Shown here: piece by piece, positions 39,401-51,500 of the stretch
Layout: the number at the start of each line of letters is the position of its first letter
Position numbering within the stretch: the first letter of the stretch is position 1
Assembly: GCA_027574665.1 (NCBI GenBank)
Contig: CM050648.1
Location: 50,825,200-50,889,199, forward strand
Origin: Rhynochetos jubatus
Taxonomy: Eukaryota > Chordata > Aves > Eurypygiformes > Rhynochetidae
DNA length: 64,000 bases
Direction of reading: 5' to 3'
The notes under the pieces: generated by a model
What the model was told of the DNA's origin: nothing
Databases searched by the model: none
What the model saw: the letters and a program-made list of their open reading frames with translations, nothing else
Translations under genes and position numbers: made by a program

Positions 39401-41196
39401 TACATGATCCGTCATTCAGACTGTGACACCTGACGTGTTCTTTAGGGAGTCCATCTGAATGCAGTGCCTCCGCTGCTGCACCGGCTGGTGGAGGTCCAAC
39501 TCGGCATGGTATTTCTCAGGTCAGAGGAAAGGAAAGAGTGCGTACCAGACAGAAAAACCTCAGTTTTTCTTCTATGACGTAGGTTGTTGTAATTCAGCTC
39601 CGACCTGCACAGAAATAAGACGATACCCAGGTCGCCCTGGGGGGCAGATGGCAGCTTGCAGAGCCTTGGGTTCAGAAAACATTAACGAACCTCCAGGGCT
39701 GTCACGGGAGCTGAGCACTCTGCAGTCCTGGCGTTGGCTTTGTGCGCCTCGTAGTCTTTGCCCGTGCATACACCCCAGTCGCTGACTGGCGTCCAGGCTC
39801 TGCTGCTCACTGGAGGACGTTTCAGGACAGCTGGGAGGGCGTTGCTCCGGAATGACGCATTGAATGTGGAGCTTTCAAAAGCAATCCGTGCTTTTGTGGG
39901 TATTTACATGCCCCGGGACTGCTTATAAGCTTGAGCTGGTCTGGTTTGAGCTAGAAAAAATGCTCACAACCGGAGGAGACTGCGGTTTCGGTTTAGCGGT
40001 CTATAAATACATTGAGATTTGCCATCTTGCCTGCTTTTTCTTTTAACTTGCATGCCTGTGATGGCTGGCAAAGCGTGAGAGAAGGAGAAAGAGCTGAGAC
40101 CCGTGCACTCCCAGGGGTTCCTAATACACAAACAGATGGGAAAAAACTTAGGGACCAAAATTTCTTGTCTTCTGGCGTGAGAGCCTGAAAGCCGACGCTG
40201 CGACACGCTGCCGTTGTAAAAACGCAGCACCTTGTAACCGTGTGGGCAGTGTAACCCGTTGGTGTGGCAACAGAAGAGAAACTGACAGCTTGAGGTGGTC
40301 TAGGTGTCTCCAAACCTTTCCTCGCTGCACGGCTCCAGCCTCTACAGGTGCTGACAAAACGCTTGTCTAATGCTCAGTCTAAAAACTCCAGGAAAACCCC
40401 GCTATTCCCTTTCCTGCGTCAATGAACAGAATGGGTTCCTGGTACACCGGTCCCTGCTTGTGAACCTTGGGGATGTAACCTTGGTTTGTAAATAAACCAG
40501 GCTTCGCAGGCTCCCCTTCCGCCTGTTCATCCCCTTTGCTCTCCCAGTCAAGTAAAAACCTCCAGCTGTTGGTACGGGGAAGAGGGAAACCTGCCCTTCG
40601 TGTCCGTGTGAGCAGGGAAGGAGAGCAGAGGATAAAGGCGAGCTCACTGATGCCGGTGAATCGAAAATAGGACACGTTTCGGCTTCGTTTCAGTGGTTCT
40701 GCGAACCTGGCCTGCACAGCTGCTCCCTCGATGGACGTACCCGCTGATGTTAGCCACAGCAACACTCGCTGCACGTAGCAGCTCTTGCAAGAGGACGATT
40801 GACGCTTCTCCTGTCCCCTTTTAACATCTCGTCTAACTCAATACCTGACCCTTGTTAAGACTATCTGCCGCCACCAAGGGCCTGACCACCCCATCGTTCC
40901 CATGGGGAAATACTTCAGTTTCGGGTTAGATGAAACAGTTCAGAAAGTTAGAAACCAGTCACCACTGAAATGCGCAAACTGGAAGCCTTCCTCTGGTTTG
41001 AGGAACCAAGATCTGTCTAAACAGCGTAGCAGAGGCAAGGTTCCCGGCTGGGTTGAGATGACGCGCAGCCAGACTGTGGAAAGGGTTGTGTGACAGGCTA
41101 GAGGAATGCGCAGGAAGGGTAAATCGCCTTCTGATGGTGGCCAGTATTTAGCTCTCGCTAAGCAAAGGGTTTGCTGCTCAAGTCAGCAGCAACGTC
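30421..41196. other. Region between TMEM241 and CABLES1, no gene recognised
   Basis: About 10.8 kb between the TMEM241 poly(A) signal and the CR1 at 41.2 kb. It contains open frames of 100-156 codons on both strands (for example 32719-33189 +, 35562-36020 + and 36490-36885 +), but none resembles a protein I know and they lie in GC-richer sequence where such frames arise by chance. No CR1 copy was recognised here, unlike the flanking parts. Confidence 0.6.
32796..33185. other. GC-rich patch
   Basis: This stretch of about 390 bp is clearly richer in G, C and CpG than its AT-rich surroundings (ccgggatccggtgcggcagc, ccccgcggg). It could be a small CpG island, an unannotated transcript start, or recombination-driven GC gain. 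I see no TATA box or coding exon next to it. Confidence 0.45.
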
Positions 41197-41620
41197 AGAG
41201 GGCTGGAGCACCTCTGCTGCGGGGACAGGCTGAGAGAGTTGGGCTTGTTCAGCCTGGAGAAGAGAAGGCTCCGGGGAGACCTTATAGCACCTTCCAGTAC
41301 CTGAAGGGGCCGACAAGGAAGCTGGGGGGGACTTTTTACAAGGGCCTGTAGTGACAGGACAAGGGGTAACGGGTTTAAACTGAAATATTTAGATTGGGTA
41401 TCAGGAAGAAACTCTTCCCGCAGAGGGTGGTGAGGCACTGGCACAGGTTGCCCAGAGAAGCTGTGGGTGCCCCATCCCTGGCAGTGTTCAAGGCCAGGCT
41501 GGATGAGGCTTTGAGCAACCTGGTCTAGTGGAGGGTGTCCCTGCCCATGGCAGGGGGGTTGGAACTGGATGGTCTTTAAGGTCCCTTCCAACCCAAACCA
41601 TGCTGTGATTCTATGATTCC
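41197..41620 (+). repeat. CR1 LINE fragment (3' end, sense)
   Basis: It reads in the CR1 sense direction from agagggctggagcacctctg to the terminal gtgattctatgattc at about 41620. It lies between the TMEM241 and CABLES1 stop codons, just outside the candidate distal poly(A) signal of CABLES1. Confidence 0.94.
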
Positions 41621-42364
41621 GTGAGGACCCTGACAGTGGTGGGTGGAGGTTGGGTGCCAAACCTTCAAAATATCTTTACTAATGTGGAAGGAAAGTGCCC
41701 GGTAACTGGGTGCTGTTGGGCAAGACCGGCTGGCCTAGCTCGGCCTGGTTAGGTGCTGGGCTTAGCAGGTGTCACAGGTGGAAAAAAATAGCTTGAGTGC
41801 CAACAGGTGGTGGATAACTGGGTTTGCGCACGCCTGTGAACGTCCAGAATTGAACTTCCGCCCTCCCGAGCACAAGCAGCGGTTTGTGAGCTACAACTGG
41901 TGTGGGGCCAGTTGTGAATTTTACGAACACCTGCACTAAAGTGGCGTATCCCAAGTTCTCCAGTGAACAAGGAGTGAACAAGGGGTCACGAGACAGGGGC
42001 CCCGCTGAGCAGCCTGCCTATGCCTCGTCCCTCCGCACACCGGGCGGGTTGGAGCTGGTGGCTCCAGGAGGAGGGGAGCTTAACCACCCCAGCACCCCCC
42101 AAAAAACCCCCCAGTGGTCTCAGAAGGTGGTGGTGAAGATGTTGGCTGGAGGAAGCGGGGGCTCTGCAGGGAGACAAAAGCCAGGAGATGGCGAGGGCCC
42201 TCAGGCAATCCCACCATTGGCTTATTAATAACCGGTTTTATGTCCCAGAGGAAGACAAAACCAAGCCCGTTTGACACACACAGATGGGAGACCAGAACAA
42301 TTTTACATACTGTCACCAGTGGAAAAGAGTCTGGGGTTTTACGTTTGGTGGGTTTTTTTAAACT

Positions 42365-42374
42365 TTTATTTATT
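42365..42374 (-). promoter_or_regulatory. Candidate distal poly(A) signal pair for CABLES1
   Basis: On the minus strand this reads AATAAATAAA, two overlapping canonical signals, about 3.0 kb past the CABLES1 stop. It is the nearest canonical AATAAA I found downstream on that strand, so it could end a 3-kb 3' UTR. RNA data would be needed to confirm use. Confidence 0.3.
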
Positions 42375-43189
42375 TTTTTTAAGAAAAGGAATAAACTCTG
42401 CATGGTAGAGCGTACGGTATATAATTTCAAAACAGAACAAGTGATATGGAATGGATTATTTTCCCAAACTATTTAAACCTGAACCTAAAATCATTTGTAA
42501 ATCAACACTCATTACCATGTAAGACAAAGGCAAACAATCAACACGGGTTTTTTTGTTTGGTACAGATTTCCTCTACCACTTCAGCCTGAATTTTCCCAGG
42601 GTTGGGGAGAAAAGCGGGGGCAAATCCTGCCCGTTGTCCTCACCGTTAATTGTACTGACCAAGCTTTGTGCTCTGAGATCTAGCATCATATGGCTTTTTA
42701 TACGTTCCTAAGTGAACAGTGCAACATCATCACCACCTTAGCGTGCTTATTCCACATTCAAACGGTAACTGAGCATCACCCCGAAACCCTTTCCCACCCC
42801 CAAACCAACAACGACGACGACGAAAAGCAGAAAGTCTCCAGCATTCAGATTTCATCCCAGAAATCTGTGTAAACTGTAGATCAGGGTTGGGTAGCAGCAC
42901 AGAAGACGAAAGATGTGACAGCGTGATTCGATAGCGTCTCTAAAGACTACTGTAAGACTGTCAGTTCTTTAGTCTGAATCTTGCAATCACAATTTGCTTT
43001 TTCCCTGCGATACTATAAAGCAACATAAAAAAAAAAAGATAAAAACCAGACTCAAAAGCAAAAGGTAGAAGCCTTTACGGAAAGGTAAAGCTTCTGCTTA
43101 GCCTCGAGTGGTCGCCGTTAGGTCTCTGCGATCGGAAGCAAATCTTGAACGTATATACACGATTTTGGTGGGAAGGGATGCAGCCAAGG

Positions 43190-43450
43190 ATGGAAGCCCT
43201 CCCGGCAGAGCCACAGACCTAGGCTCTAGGTCAACACCCCGCTGCCCCTTTGGGTTGAGTAAACCGGCAGGGCAGCCGTGGGCATTAGGCGTGCTCCAGG
43301 CTCTGGGCTCCTCTGCTCCTTGGCTGCGTTGGGGCCGGGAGGAGGAGGGAGCAGGAGCACCGGCGAGGGGCCCCCACTCCCCTCGCTGTGCAGCTGGCCG
43401 AGTGACGCGTGGGTTGCAGCGGCATGGGGCGTTGCACCGAGGAGGTACAT
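43190..43450. other. GC-rich patch downstream of CABLES1
   Basis: About 260 bp rich in G and C with many CpGs (ggggccgggaggaggaggga, gtgacgcgtgggttgcagcg). If the distal poly(A) signals are used, this lies inside the CABLES1 3' UTR. No gene was recognised. Confidence 0.4.
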
Positions 43451-44335
43451 GCACGCTTTCCTCTTTACCCCCTCCTCCCCAGTCCTGTTGGAATGTATCT
43501 AATCAGTAATTAGATAAGTCTTAACAACAACTGTAAGCTAGCGTAGTCACCCTCCACCTTGAAATGGAGGGAGAGCAACAGCATCGAACAAATTCCCATT
43601 TGTCCCGACGTGTGTAACCTTTCCCGATCCTCTAGAGCAATCATACGCAGGCGTTGTTCATACTAGGATTTAAAGGAGTCAAAGCTGGTAAAGAAACTGG
43701 ATGTTTCCTGGCCTAACTGAAGGAAATAATAGAACTGATTAAGAGCGAAAGAAAGTAAGCATTAGTGTGTTTACGTCCTCTGCTACGTCCCACTTCTCCA
43801 CGCTCTGCTCACAAGCCCTTTCCATACTCTGAGCAAGCACTCCCAAACTTAGAGAGGTAAGGCTTCAGCTAAAATCTCATGCTTGAGATTTTAATAAATA
43901 CCATAACTGTAAGTATTCGACTTTACGGGATCCGTGTGGGGCGCGTCGAGGGCAAGGCTTGTGAAGGGAACCAGCACAGGAGAAGGTTGGAGGGGGGTGC
44001 AATGCCTGTAATACAGGTGTAATACAGGATACCAACCGAACGATGTCCGCAAGCACGGCGCTAGCTTAGTGCGTATGTCGCGTCGGGGGGCTGGGATGAA
44101 ACCCTCCAGCTGTCTGGGTATCCAGTCGGAACCAGGGAAGCTGCAAGAAGTTTTACTGTAAAACTCCAGTACTGAAACGTCTAAAGGAGCTGGACCTCTA
44201 ACTTCAACGGGCACTGATTTTAGGTTTAGCACAGTCAATTCTAGTTAAAACCCCAAAACTTGAATAGCTGATGGCCCTGCTGTTGGAGCCTTAAGACACC
44301 TGTTATACTGCTGAGCCCTACTCTTTTTTTTTTTT

Positions 44336-44347
44336 TTTAATTTTAAT
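44336..44347 (-). promoter_or_regulatory. Candidate proximal poly(A) signals (two ATTAAA) for CABLES1
   Basis: Two tandem ATTAAA hexamers on the minus strand lie about 1 kb past the CABLES1 stop and are followed at once by a genomic run of about 15 A. A variant signal directly before an A run may be a real alternative end, but such runs also cause internal oligo-dT priming, so evidence of use must exclude that artefact. Confidence 0.25.
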
Positions 44348-45365
44348 AAAACACTGTTTTAAGATACAGCACAATCAATGTGCTTATTACGCACTCTAAC
44401 ATAGAGCACAGAAATACAACACTACAGAGTGCAAGTCTAACCATCTCCACAGTGGGAAAAGTGCGAAGGTTAAAAATATGCATGTGGCTTAACACAAGAT
44501 ATTTTTAAAAAACATGACATGGAAATCTCATACTAATGCTTTCATCTTTATCACAAACATGACTGAAAACTCAAGGTCAGTTGCTGATTCTTCTCCCATA
44601 GTAGTAGTGTAATCCTTTCAAAGGTACAATGTTGGAAAGATCAGAGAATTAAAATAAAAAAAGCAAGTGTCCAAAAATGATCCCGTTTATCACTTTTCCA
44701 GTAGTTACGTTTTTCAAGAAGTAAACACTTAGGGTCACCTTGATCTTCGCCATCGGTAACTGATACGCTTGGAAACAGCTAAGCCAACCACCCGGACCGA
44801 GATCAGTTCGGTGTCGCACACGCACACGGATACACGCACAAACACCCCACAGGAAAAAGTGCACTTTCAATTGCGGATACAAAAATAGATTGGCACATTC
44901 TTTTTGACACAGTGAAGATATCCTCTTTAAAAGCTTTTTCACGTTTAAGAAGTCCTCTTGGAAGTTGCAGCAGGTCTGTAGAAAAAGCGTTACGAGAATG
45001 CACTCACGTGGGCTTCCAGGGTTTGTGTGACGGAGAGAGGGGTGGTCGTGGAGGCTGCCCTTCAAATTTCTGCCTACTTTCAGAGCTGTAGTCCCCACGG
45101 GCAGGGTCAGTCGCCACCCGGTTTCAGCACATTTACCAACAGCTCAGTCTTCACCTGCTTTGAGAAAGTAACGATACGTGAATTTGTCAAAGCGGAGAGT
45201 CTCGCGTCGACGCGGTGTTTCCTATACGTTGCCAGAAAAACTGTTTTTGGGGAGAGAGAGCGAGCGAAGTGTTAGGAGTCCGATTTTGCCTTTCCAGTAG
45301 TAACTGCGGCTCAGGAGAGCCAAGCGGGAACAGTCAGGAGCCCCTTCCCCGCAGGGCAGCCAGCG

Positions 45366-45506
45366 CTAGGAGTTCTGCACCAAGCGTCTGTAGTGTGGCA
45401 TCACTTCGTGCTCGGGAAGGTGGAGAGCGAACTCCAAGGCCACCAGCACCGGGAACTCGAAGGCGATCAGCTCTCGCCTGTTCAGCCGGAACTTCTCTTC
45501 CAGTTT
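45366..45506 (-). CDS. CABLES1: CABLES1 last coding exon, 141 bp to the stop
   Basis: The minus-strand acceptor is ggctgtctttgcag. The 46 codons read [40 protein letters not shown] and RLVQNS, then TAG (complement of 45366-45368). [21 protein letters not shown] and the ending MPHYRRLVQ identify CABLES1. The last two residues are NS where human, as I recall, has SS. The 3' UTR continues to lower coordinates. Confidence 0.97.
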   Translation of the reverse strand, partial: KLEEKFRLNRRELIAFEFPVLVALEFALHLPEHEVMPHYRRLVQNS

Positions 45507-48500
45507 CTGCAAAGACAGCCAAGGGAAAAAAAAAAAAAGAAATTAAAAAAAGTCTTTGCGAGCGAGGGTTTGACTTTCTAGTGCTTTCCTACAGCTGACA
45601 CTATTCAAAACACGCGTGCCGCTCTCGTTAAGCCTCCGCCCTGCTGGACTTGCACGGCTCTAGGTTTAGAAAATGAGCGCAGGATGCCAGCCATGCTATT
45701 TCTGACAGGTTTGTCACTTCACTCATTCCACCTCCAGCAGACCCGTCTTCTAACGACCACAGCGATGACCACTGCAGGAAGGCGAAACTCCCGGATTCAT
45801 GCAAACGTCAACATCGCTTGCGTCTCGTAACTGCCCGCAAACTTCCTGCGCTGCTTGAAATCACCAGATTTCTTTTCAGTGTTAGGCTGTGTTACAACAC
45901 CCTACTGGGCAAATTATTTCCGCCACAACTAGACACATCTGAATGCCTCCGAGGCGGAAAGTGTCATCTGCAACAACCGTAAGGACACTGGCTGTGAAGC
46001 CAGCTCTGTGACGGTGGCAGAAGGGCAGGAGTCCAGTTCTACTCCCCCAGCCGAGTCTCCACGTCTCCTGAACTAAGCTGGTTGTAGCCAAGTACCCCGT
46101 TACCTGCCCTAACTTTCTGTGGCGTTCAGATTGGCATCTCGGGTGCTTGCAGAGGGACTATGCAGTAGCACTCCCTTCTGTTAACTCCTTCATATGGAGT
46201 GGCTGGAAGACCAAACATCTTGCTCTACAAAAAAACCAGTTTGGGTGAGGTGTTCTGATGGGAACACTTTGAATTTTCTCGCCCAAAAGCTTAACTCCAT
46301 GAAAGAAATACAAACTCGGTAGTCTATCTGACTCCCTCTGAAATTAGTATCTGCATTTACCTCTCAAAGGAGAAAGTCCTTACTGACACTCTTGAAAACA
46401 TAATTAAAAGCAAAATTAATTTCCTGAAGGTTAACTTTTGACTTGTATTGACACAATGGTGCTCAGATACCTCTCAGACCTCACAGTATCTGACACCAGG
46501 GTCTTCAATCACATCAAACGAGCTTCCCACGCCTCTGCAGTGACACTGATCTTCCACGGGACTGTGTAACAAAAACCGGTGTTTAGCTGGCTGCACAGCT
46601 GGAAACCTAGAGGAGAGCGTGACCACTGACAAGCGGGCTTGCACAGCCCACACACGGCACTTCATGCGGAAGGAACGCTGGAAACCTATGGATACGTACA
46701 TCTATAAGATGCTTGACTTCGTGTTTTCTGAGGTCACTGCCAATTTTGGCTGCTAAAAGAACACACGCTCCGGCACACAGCTTTCTATTCTGCTTGTTCA
46801 GCTTCCCCTTGAGAGCAAGCTTCTCGAAGTAGACAAAGGCCATGGCCACTGTGGGCTCTTCAAAACCACATTCTTCTTGAGCAAGCTTGCGCATTTCTCT
46901 CTTCAAGCTGAGTAAAGAGAGCAGACAAGTATGCTGTGAACTGCGTCTTAAAGCACTTCCCATTTCACCCCAAGAGTCATCCTTTCACAGATTCCTACTT
47001 GGTCAAACGGAGGGGAAAAGGAAAACGTAATTTACTGGGCAGATCTCTTTATGTTCTGTTTCAGGGGCACATTTGGTGGCACATTTTGACCTCACTCTTC
47101 CCGCCTCACTGCCCCCAGCAGATAGTTGGGTCAAATTATAAAAGCAACTGAAAAGCATTGACATTTTTAGTAACAATATTTCGTCAGAGGTCTGCATACA
47201 GCTTATTTAGTAACAACAGCTTGACTGCTTGTGCCTCTATAGGCAGCTTCCTTGCTGGTTATGGCTGGTCAAATCCAAACCGACAGTCTTTCCACATACT
47301 GCGGTATCGTCTGGTCACAGAGCAACACGACCCGGTATCCTTCCGGCCACTTCAGCCAAATGAAATTATCATTCCTTCAGTGAAGCGATACGCCCAGCCT
47401 GCTATGCTGGAGACAGTGATGAAATATTACAGCTTTGCTGTGAAGCTGACCACTTGTTTTGCTTCTGGCCGTGCTCTCTGGACAAGGCACAAAAGTCAGC
47501 ATCTCTCTTTCCTCAGTCTCTTTTTAAGCCAAGTGCCACAAGCTTAGAGACTCCGTTGTGGGGTTTTTTTGGCTATTTTAGTACAGTGCATGCCCAGCTC
47601 ACATTCTCATCCCATTAGGTGCCGTGTTTGACACCTGACCAGTGCGTGTTTGTACATTCCCCTATCTTGTTTACTCAGCCCACTAATCAATCATCGGGCT
47701 TACTCTGCACCTCTGCCGGTCACTGCTCCTGGAAGGTCAATCAGTGCTGTGCTTCCCCCCTCCTGTACCGCGGCGATTGCACTGAAAGCTGAGACAGCTG
47801 CACCACGGTGCCGCCTTAGCAAGCTTTGCAACGTACCTTCTTATTTTACTGAGGGTTAACTTGATGTGAGGGAACTTCTCCTTAAAGGTCTCATTCATGT
47901 CCTTCTTGAGATCCGATGGCTTCACGTAGTCTATGACTGTGGTCTGTAACACATGGTTCAAGACAAAATTGCTCCTTTAGTTTGTTACAAACAAGATCAC
48001 TCCTCAGTTCCCAAAAGCAAGGAATACCAAACAGGTGCCAGTCAGTCCCAATGCTTCCAGTAGAGGGGAAAATTAAGCCTGAATTAAGGCAACAATTTGT
48101 GATTGCTCCATCAGAACAAGTGACCTGAAATCTGAGATGGCTGTTCAGCACAAGCCCTGAACAACACATACCTTATCAGGACCCTCCAAGTATCGCTAAG
48201 AGTGAGTTTAAGCTAAATGTGGGTAGATAAAACCTAGCTGAGAAGTCCTGTTAAACAACAACAACAAAAAGATCACAGTAACTGTTTTGATGACCAGATT
48301 TTGTGTGCGTATCTCCACGCGGTTCTGAGACATACTGTGAGTTTCTCTCAAGTTGATTCTTCAAAGGAACCGCTGGTACAGATTTTTGACGGCCACAGTG
48401 TACACTTGTGATAAAATAGGTAAGTAGCCTACATGGGAGGTCATTCCGTAGAGCGCAAGACAGCAACGATGTCCTAAGTCAGGCAGCAAGTGGACAAAAA

Positions 48501-51500
48501 TATTGAGTTAGGGCAACATTTGAAGTGTACAGTCTATTCCCTTTACTTATTCAGGAAGCATTTTACCCACATCCTCTGTCACCACTCACCTGGCCAGAAT
48601 CTATGACCTGAACGACAAACCAACCTTCGTTTTGGGGATGTGCCCATTCTCTTCCTGGTGTTGGCTATTCTGTCCCTTGGACAGAAGCAGGGAAGAGCCC
48701 CAGCTTGGGCAGCTGATCCTTCCGGGATCCCAGGCACCCATCTCCCAGCCAGCTTGAAGCACGGGCAGTGGGAGAGTAGCAGTCTGCTGTGCATTCACCT
48801 TCCAGTAAAATAATTTTTCCCTTCCAATTTCTGTAAATGATTAACCTGTATTATGGCAAATGGTTGTTGACGCCGAACAACAAGATGTGGATAGAGGCAT
48901 GCAAAATACCTGTTGCATGCTGTGCCTTTATAGAAGCGGAGCCTCGCTGTATTATATCCTCATGGGAATCTAAATCAGCTATAAAGACTGACTGCATATG
49001 CTTGTGGGGTTTTTTCAATAATTAAATTAGTGTATGGAAAGGCTTGGGGAGGAGAGAGTGTAACGGCTGTAGACTGCAATCAGACAATTCTTGCTCTCCC
49101 ATCATGTTCTTGTCTGGATCCAAAATGAGCATGAAGGGGAGTAAAACACACTTTACTTTTCCTGCACTTTGTTCAGGAGATACGGTACTGAAATAATGGA
49201 TAATTATAGGAATTTAAAAGAAAGCAGAGCATGTGTTTCCCCTGAATAACAGACCACAGAGGTAAACATACCATATTAGAGAGGAAAAAACCCAACTTCT
49301 TGCCACAGGGTGTTGTTATGGTCATACACATGTTTTAAAATGGGGATCATTCTGATTTGGAGCGTGAGAAGCAGCATCTGTCCGGACAAATTCCCCCCCA
49401 CTACACAGTGGCAAGTAATTCTGCTGGGGACATCACGCACAACAGCTGCCTGCCGTTTCCCTAAGTATAAATGCTTGTGAGCCCCCTCCAACACAGTTCC
49501 GTGTTAGGCACCAGTCCAAATTTTGCTCCATAAGGGGGATAATTTATCAAGGCAATTCCAACCTATTTCAGAAAGCTGACAGCAAAAAAATCATTAAAAA
49601 GGAGAAAGCCACATCAACCCTCTTCAGCCACCCCTGCTGCCCTGCGTGCATACGGATGAGCTCAAGCACAGGCAGTGCCACCGAGGTGAAAAATGCATGC
49701 GCTGTCCTGACGCTGAGGCAGGCAACGTGTCACCATGCCTGGATAACAGAGGAGAGGAAAAGACAGGGAGGAGACACCTTGCCCCACCAGGGGTCGGAGG
49801 GAAAGGCTTTCACTGAATCACAGAATTGTTTTGGCTGGAAAAGACCTTTAAGATCATCGAGTTCAACCATCAAGCTGGCACTGCCAAGTCTACCCTAAAC
49901 CGTGTCCGTAAGCGCTACCTCAACTCATCCCTTAAATACCACCAGGGACGGTGACTCCACCACTTCCTTGGGCAGCCTGTTCCAATGTCTGACAACCCTT
50001 TTGGTGAAGAAATTTTTCCTAATACCCAATCTGAACCTCCCTGCCACAACTTGAGGCCATTTACTCTCGTCCTGTCGAACGTGTGGGCCTGCCTGGTTTT
50101 AAGTGTGCTGAGGGTTGAAGGACCTACACACGCACCCGTGCAGCCATGGCCACTCATCACAGACAGCTTCTCATGTGCTCCATCTCACCTGGCAGGGCTC
50201 CGAATAATGAAGATCTTAACAATTATTCCTCTCCTTTCTGTCCCTGGGACATCGCTGCCTGCCTGCCTATTCCTTGGTTTTGCTGCCCAAGGTTCATCAG
50301 TGAGTTGGGTGCTTCTGACACATGAATATGCTGGGAGTTTTGTGCATTGTTCAGAGGCTCACAGAATGGTTAGAGTTGGAAGGGACCTTAAAGACCATCC
50401 AGTTCCAACCCCCCTGCCATGGGCAGGGACACCCTCCACTAGACCAGGTTGCTCAGAGCCTCATCCAGCCTGGCCTTGAACACTGCCAGAGATGGGGCAC
50501 CCACAGCTTCTCTGGGCAACCTGTGCCAGTGCCTCACCACCCTTCCCGGGAAGAATTTCTTCCTGACACCCAATCTAAATCTCCCTGCTTTCAGCTGAAA
50601 CCCATTACCCCTTGTCCTGTCACTACAGGCCCTTGTACAAAGTCCCCCCCAGCTTCCTTGTAGGCCCCTTCAGGTACTGGAAGGTGCTATAAGGTCTCCC
50701 CAGAGCCTTCTCTTCTCCAGGCTGAACAAGCCCAACTCTCTCAGCCTGTCCCCATAGCAGAGGTGCTCCAGCCCTCTGAGCATCTTCATGGCCTCCTCTG
50801 GGCTTGTTCCAACCAGTCAATATCCTTGTTATGTTGAGGACTCCACAGCTGGACGCAGGTTGTTATAAGAACAACAATTACTGCTATAAGAGGACTATTG
50901 AAAGAAGCCATGTAATATAATTTAGACCAAAGACATCAGCTACCCACAGTACAGAAGCATCTGTCCATGCTCCTCTTACTTACAGAGCCAAGAAACATGG
51001 AGCACATAAAGGTTACCCATTATTAAATCCAAAGATGATTTCAGTTACTACCAGCGTTTTTTGGTTGTCTTGGGCAATCCTAGAAAGGGTGAGCCCGGGG
51101 CTACTGTGCAAAGCTACAGGACACCTCATTTCACGCTTCACTGCAAACCTAACTGCCTGTTGTTTGTTCTCCATTAGCACGGAGCTCCTTAGTTTTATCT
51201 TAATTATCCGCCTCAAAGCCATCATGGGTTTTTCTGGCAGATTTGCATTTGGCTCTCTCCAGGTAATCATCTTCCCTTGCACAGAGGAGGATGCAATCAC
51301 GCACCAACCTCACAGAAACCACTTCCCTGCAGAAAGGGCATGGCAGCGGAGGAGGACCCGACCATCCTCCGGACTCAGCTGCACGGAAATTATGCCAGAC
51401 AGCAAGATGCAGTTGCTTTCACCTCTAACACGTAGGTGCCAGCTCCAGGGGTGACTGTGCAGAGGTGGAGTGAGCCCCAGGCTGTGTCACAGCAGCAGCC

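Larger units (their letters stand above)
42375..45365 (-). other. Probable CABLES1 3' UTR or immediate downstream region
   Basis: This stretch follows the CABLES1 stop on the minus strand up to the candidate distal poly(A) signals. It has no CR1 copy and no recognisable gene. It holds an AT-rich part around 44.3-44.7 kb, a degenerate CA-rich run near 44815-44845, and a GC-rich patch near 43190-43450. Assigning it to the 3' UTR is an inference from position. Confidence 0.35.

Noticed and set aside
41178-41660. A 160-codon minus-strand frame.
   Set aside because: It is the antisense of the CR1 copy at 41197-41620. Similar frames at 12500-12949, 13873-14112 and 50322-50663 are also CR1 shadows.
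43108-43509. Overlapping open frames of 118-133 codons on both strands.
   Set aside because: They coincide with a GC-rich patch where stops are rare, and the products are low-complexity Pro/Ser/Gly/Arg sequence.
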